Assembly: GCA_025055075.1 (NCBI GenBank) | Contig: JANWYV010000001.1 | Coordinates: forward strand, 1 to 64,000 | DNA from: Blastocatellia bacterium | Lineage (GTDB): Bacteria > Acidobacteriota > Blastocatellia > HR10 | Direction: 5' to 3' | Length of the DNA stretch: 64,000 bases | Shown: positions 63,844-64,000 of the stretch, piece by piece | Numbering within the stretch: position 1 is the stretch's first letter | Layout of the letters: each line of letters starts with the position of its first letter | Position numbers and translations under genes: made by a program | Notes under the pieces: generated by a model | The model's database searches: none | Seen by the model: only the letters and a program-made list of their open reading frames with translations | What the model was told of the DNA's origin: nothing

Positions 63844-64000
63844 GAGCCTCCTCCGATCGTAAGAGATGGTGAGGGGGGGGCCGAGACGAGCGGCGGTGGG
63901 GCTTCGGACAGGTCTTTGATCACGAGGTGAATGTGGAGAAGTCCCTCGTAGAACGACTCCCCGATGCTCGCCGCGAGCCAAATGGGGGATTTGAAGGCGC
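63840..64000 (-). CDS. partial gene, C-terminal 52 residues, unidentified
   Basis: A reverse-strand frame open to the window edge ends by a GTGA overlap with the LptC/LptA start, so it is the upstream operon gene. The visible end reads AFKSPIWLAASIGESFYEGL followed by a Pro/Ser-rich tail to GGGS. No family is recognised from this fragment. Confidence 0.6.
   Translation of the reverse strand, partial: AFKSPIWLAASIGESFYEGLLHIHLVIKDLSEAPPPLVSAPPSPSLTIGGGS

Overview
The window is one GC-rich, densely coded chromosomal segment of a Gram-negative bacterium. The outer membrane is implied by LptB and LptC/LptA-type LPS export, MlaE/MlaD lipid transport, a TonB-dependent receptor and an envelope stress sigma/anti-sigma pair. 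Many multiheme c-type cytochromes, a butyrate-type acyl-CoA pathway, an rpoN-hpf-hprK-rapZ-PTS string and M28, BNR and DUF5916-type exported proteins together resemble Acidobacteriota (Blastocatellia-like). This placement is inferred from gene content only. I see no insertion sequence, prophage, integron or CRISPR array.

Layout. 1-10 kb: an Asp-box (BNR) protein cut by the window edge, tlyA, an M28 peptidase, an ECF sigma factor with its zinc anti-sigma factor and a Spy-like protein, mlaE and mlaD without their ATPase, and a di-heme peroxidase. 11-20 kb: threonine catabolism (tdh-kbl), a UbiB-like kinase, a class A penicillin-binding protein, mogA and nagA. 20-30 kb: methyltransferase and flippase, Rieske protein, TenA, gatB, dnaE and a divergent PII protein. 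29.7-34.1 kb: enoyl-CoA hydratase, 3-hydroxybutyryl-CoA dehydrogenase, a surface protein and thiolase. 34.2-39.3 kb: a TonB receptor behind a consensus sigma-70 promoter with a Fur-like dyad, and a DUF5916-type protein. 39.7 kb: initiator tRNA.

40-52.8 kb is the most interesting region, a redox locus. It holds a five-heme cytochrome with ptb-buk; a six-gene reverse-strand operon (four-cluster ferredoxin, NrfD/HybB-type membrane protein fused to a c7-like triheme tail, histidine kinase with periplasmic CxxCH-type motifs, NtrC-type regulator, archaemetzincin, HypA-like protein); two GcvH-like proteins lacking the lipoyl lysine; and a split-Soret-type cytochrome. Four near-consensus sigma-54 (-24/-12) promoters precede these four units. 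Three copies of a GTTGAA-N3-TTCAAC dyad lie between two divergent ones, as expected for enhancer sites of an NtrC-type activator. I infer a redox- or ligand-sensing sigma-54 regulon whose sensor-regulator pair lies in one of its own operons.

52.9-64 kb is a long reverse-strand string: an unidentified partial gene, LptC/LptA fusion, lptB, rpoN, hpf, hprK, rapZ, EIIA-Man, HPr, EI and a glycosyltransferase. It joins LPS export, sigma-54 itself and a regulatory PTS lacking sugar permeases. The rpoN product is presumably what reads the four promoters 8-20 kb away.
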